Origin: Xiphydria camelus
Lineage: Eukaryota; Arthropoda; Insecta; Hymenoptera; Xiphydriidae
NCBI GenBank assembly: GCA_963678675.1
Contig: OY783196.1
Span: 13,014,138 to 13,078,137, forward strand
DNA: 64,000 bases
Reading direction: 5' to 3'
In this document: positions 62,090 through 64,000 of the stretch, piece after piece
How positions within the stretch are numbered: position 1 is the first letter of the stretch
Layout: each line of letters starts with the position of its first letter
Notes under the pieces: model-generated
What the model was told of the DNA's origin: nothing
The model's database searches: none
What the model saw: the letters and a program-made list of their open reading frames with translations, nothing else
Position numbers and translations under genes: made by a program

Positions 62090-62558
62090 ATCGATGGTAT
62101 TAAAATGAACGAGCCAACCTTCAGAATTCCATCTATCGTGCGACGGAATACTTGCTTTATAATACGTGACAGATGATCCTTACTGCGCGTTGAGGTTGTT
62201 GACTTTGACGCTTTATGACTCATCTGCTATAGCAGCACTATTTCATCACGTTGACTCTTTGTGCGGCGTATAACGTGGAAACGGTAACTCCTACGTGGAA
62301 AATGTACAAACCTTTCTTGTAGAGTATTTTTTATCTACAACTTTTGTAACCACAAAAATTGTCATCCGACCAATCGCAAGCGAGATAATAACGAGAAACC
62401 AATTTTTTGACCTTTGACCCCCGTAAACTTTTGAAACGTACATGATATCGATGGGGACTTTTTACACGTTATTTATAATGCGTCAATGAAGGTGTATGCA
62501 AAAATCCTGCTTGCTGCGAATTTTTGAGAAGTGAGACTCTAAAGTTACTGGGCTACTA

Positions 62559-63228
62559 CCGTATGTCAGCGATCAAAGCACTCATAGCAAAATTACGAGT
62601 TTTGCATGAGCACGCCTGTGGGTCTCCTCGTCCAATAGAATCACGGAAGAAGCGTGAATGCGTATTTGGCGTCGTCAGCAAGTTCAGATCGGTTTTAATG
62701 AAGTTTCATTCAACTGAGCTTGTCACTGAACTCTATACTATACCTACTCCATACAACTGGAATAGGCACTCCGCCGTTGAGAGCGAGCCGACAGAGAGAG
62801 CAAATATGGGGATCACCTGTCTTTGTCGTACAGTCAGTTCCAAAATTTAATGCTTGGGTAGATAGACAGCTAGAGTTTCACAGTTATAGTTTCACTTTTG
62901 CCACTTCGGACTAACTTTTTGTTGTGCCTGTGATAACTGCGTTCTGCGCAGACGCAAGCATGGAGTAAGCGAGACAGGTGCTCCCCATCATCTATCTATC
63001 CTTGCCGCCTTTTCCGCTTATGGGCTGAGCATGGCAGTGCCTATTCCAGTTGTATAGAGTAGGTATAGTATAGAGTTTAGTGGAACTTGCTCACGACGCC
63101 AACACCCGCGGATGACTACGTATGCGCATTCACGCTTCTCCGGTGATTCTATTGGACGAGGAGACCCACAGGGGTGCTCATGCAAAACTCGTAATTTTGC
63201 TATGGGTGCTTTGATCGCGGACATACGG
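62559..63228. mobile_element. TA-flanked 670 bp foldback element
   Basis: CCGTATGTCAGCGATCAAAGC-type start at 62,559 and its inverse ending GACATACGG at 63,228, with TA on both sides. Arms of about 215 bp pair through 'gtgggtctcctcgtccaatag' and 'tatactatacctactc'. The centre is unrelated. It inserted one base away from the neighbouring element's TA. Confidence 0.85.
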
Positions 63229-63313
63229 TATAAACCTTGGGGCGTACCGATGCGACGACCATGGAGTATCTATAATAGTCCAAGCGTGTGACGTTGAGCA
63301 CCGTTACACAAAC

Positions 63314-63350
63314 CACACACACACACACGCGCGCGCGCGCGCGCGCACAT
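63314..63350. repeat. (CA)n(CG)n dinucleotide run
   Basis: Alternating purine-pyrimidine sequence: about eight CA then about nine CG units. Prone to Z-DNA. Confidence 0.9.
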
Positions 63351-63559
63351 GCGTTCTATTCGCCGGCAATGTGACGTCAGACGTTTGGAAGATGCTGTGT
63401 GGCATGAGACGCTAGGTTAAGTCATATCACAGATTCTTGTTGTATATGGTGTTCTTGATTCTCATGTTCGTGCCGAAAGACGTGTATGGAAGTAAATTTT
63501 TGCTCACAATGAGCCTAAAGTACAAGCGATATTGATATACTGACGGAGAGGTACCTCGT

Positions 63560-64000
63560 ACAACAAGATATCGGAATCGTTTGCAACAATGGACTGCAGA
63601 AAGAGTGCAATCGAGATGACAGGTAAGGAGGTTATGTTATATTAGGTTATAAATGCATGCCTGTTTACGTTTTAGGTAGAATACGTGCATGCAAATTATA
63701 CTTTATAACAATGGTATGTTTCCAATCACATGTACTGCATTTATATTATTCACTTCAATAGGTTAACTGCAGCTCACCTTCAATTGCTAATAACGAGGAA
63801 GATGCTGTATTGTCGATGTCCGTGACAGAGTCAGGTAATATATTTCACTTCATAATATTTGATTCCAAGTTTCCGTTATCTTCAATTTTTGTACTCATGT
63901 ATACTCATACTAACATTCATTTCGAAAAATTCTTGTTACAGAAAGTACCAATGTGTATGTCTGAGTCAGTAGGTCCTGGAATGTCGGAAATTTTCATACA
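63560..64000 (+). other. Possible short exons of an unidentified gene
   Basis: Three segments have splice-like borders: a segment ending GAGATGACAG|GTAAGG (63,633), a middle one from ...CTGCAG to GAGTCAG|GTAATA (about 63,772-63,834), and one after TTGTTACAG (63,941). With those junctions one frame reads through a Ser/Glu-rich stretch (NNEEDAVLSMSVTESEST) to a stop at about 63,964. No domain is recognised; it may be chance. Confidence 0.2.

Larger units (their letters stand above)
60424..62553. mobile_element. TA-flanked element with 330 bp inverted repeats
   Basis: GCCCAGTAACTT at 60,424 is inverted as AAGTTACTGGGC ending at 62,553, with TA outside both. Arms 60,424-60,755 and 62,228-62,553 pair almost throughout. 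Inside are the ORF 60,871-61,116, a palindrome at 61,984-62,089 and about 900 bp (61,120-61,980) in which I see nothing else. Confidence 0.8.

Noticed and set aside
63314..63350. CpG-island promoter
   Set aside because: The CG content is only a dinucleotide run continuous with CA repeats; no other promoter feature is present.

Overview
This 64 kb window is eukaryotic, arthropod and most likely insect DNA. The evidence is the assortment of transposon families (mariner/Tc1-like, PIF/Harbinger-like, a THAP transposase, a Helitron, Ty3/Gypsy and CR1/Jockey-group LINEs), the AT-rich single-copy background, and short TTAGG runs of the insect telomere type. The transposon mix is reminiscent of Hymenoptera, but that is a guess. 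I see no convincing intact host gene. Almost everything recognisable is mobile DNA, much of it nested.

Layout. 1-1.8 kb: inverted-repeat elements with CAGGGTG ends. 1.8-9.3 kb: an AT-rich, decayed Ty3/Gypsy element on the minus strand. It has been hit by a 0.87 kb inverted-repeat element (3117-3983), by an LTR of its own family in the opposite orientation (4399-5161), and by a 1.34 kb TA-flanked element with GGGGAGTAC ends (6952-8290). 9.7-10.85 kb: a broken non-LTR reverse transcriptase holding a small Harbinger-like MITE. 11-19 kb: mostly MITEs and foldback elements, plus a tRNA-like SINE at 15.75 kb. 20.4-22.6 kb: an ORF1-only 'half-LINE' next to a 340 bp GA tract. 22.7-25.0 kb: a foldback made of two inverted copies of a transposase C-terminus. 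25.7-27.2 kb: a MITE and a DD41D-type mariner relic. 27.6-29.7 kb: a Helitron relic with a recognisable 3' terminus.

29.8-42.7 kb is the most striking region. Five related non-LTR retrotransposons (B-F) lie head to tail, all on the minus strand, with GA microsatellite at every junction. Copy C has intact ORFs. Copy D, like copy A at 20.4 kb, has only ORF1. In C and E, ORF1 and ORF2 are in one reading frame, separated by a single UGA, and ORF2 has no usable AUG. All families share a 3' UTR hairpin whose stem sequence differs but whose pairing is kept.

43.3-44.3 kb: a Harbinger-like element carrying a pogo/Tigger-like MITE. 44.7-60.3 kb: a THAP-DDE transposase gene whose two halves (45,236-44,735 and 60,257-59,644) are separated by a GC-rich Ty3/Gypsy element with two LTRs, a tRNA-Lys-type primer site, gag, protease, RT/RNase H, integrase and an extra 3' ORF that repeats the Gag zinc-knuckle architecture. 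That Gypsy is itself interrupted inside integrase by a 5.7 kb segment containing a 4.7 kb near-perfect palindrome with a mariner DD41D transposase gene. 60.4-63.2 kb: two adjacent TA-flanked inverted-repeat elements. 63.3-64 kb: a CA/CG dinucleotide run and possible short exons of an unidentified gene.

The candidates for something new are the (TC)n-anchored LINE community (autonomous, half-LINE and truncated copies sharing a 3' hairpin), the UGA-separated ORF1/ORF2 arrangement, the nucleocapsid-like 3' ORF of the Gypsy element, and the general tendency here of unrelated DNA elements to exist as long palindromes. Everything is read by eye; no alignment or database search was run.
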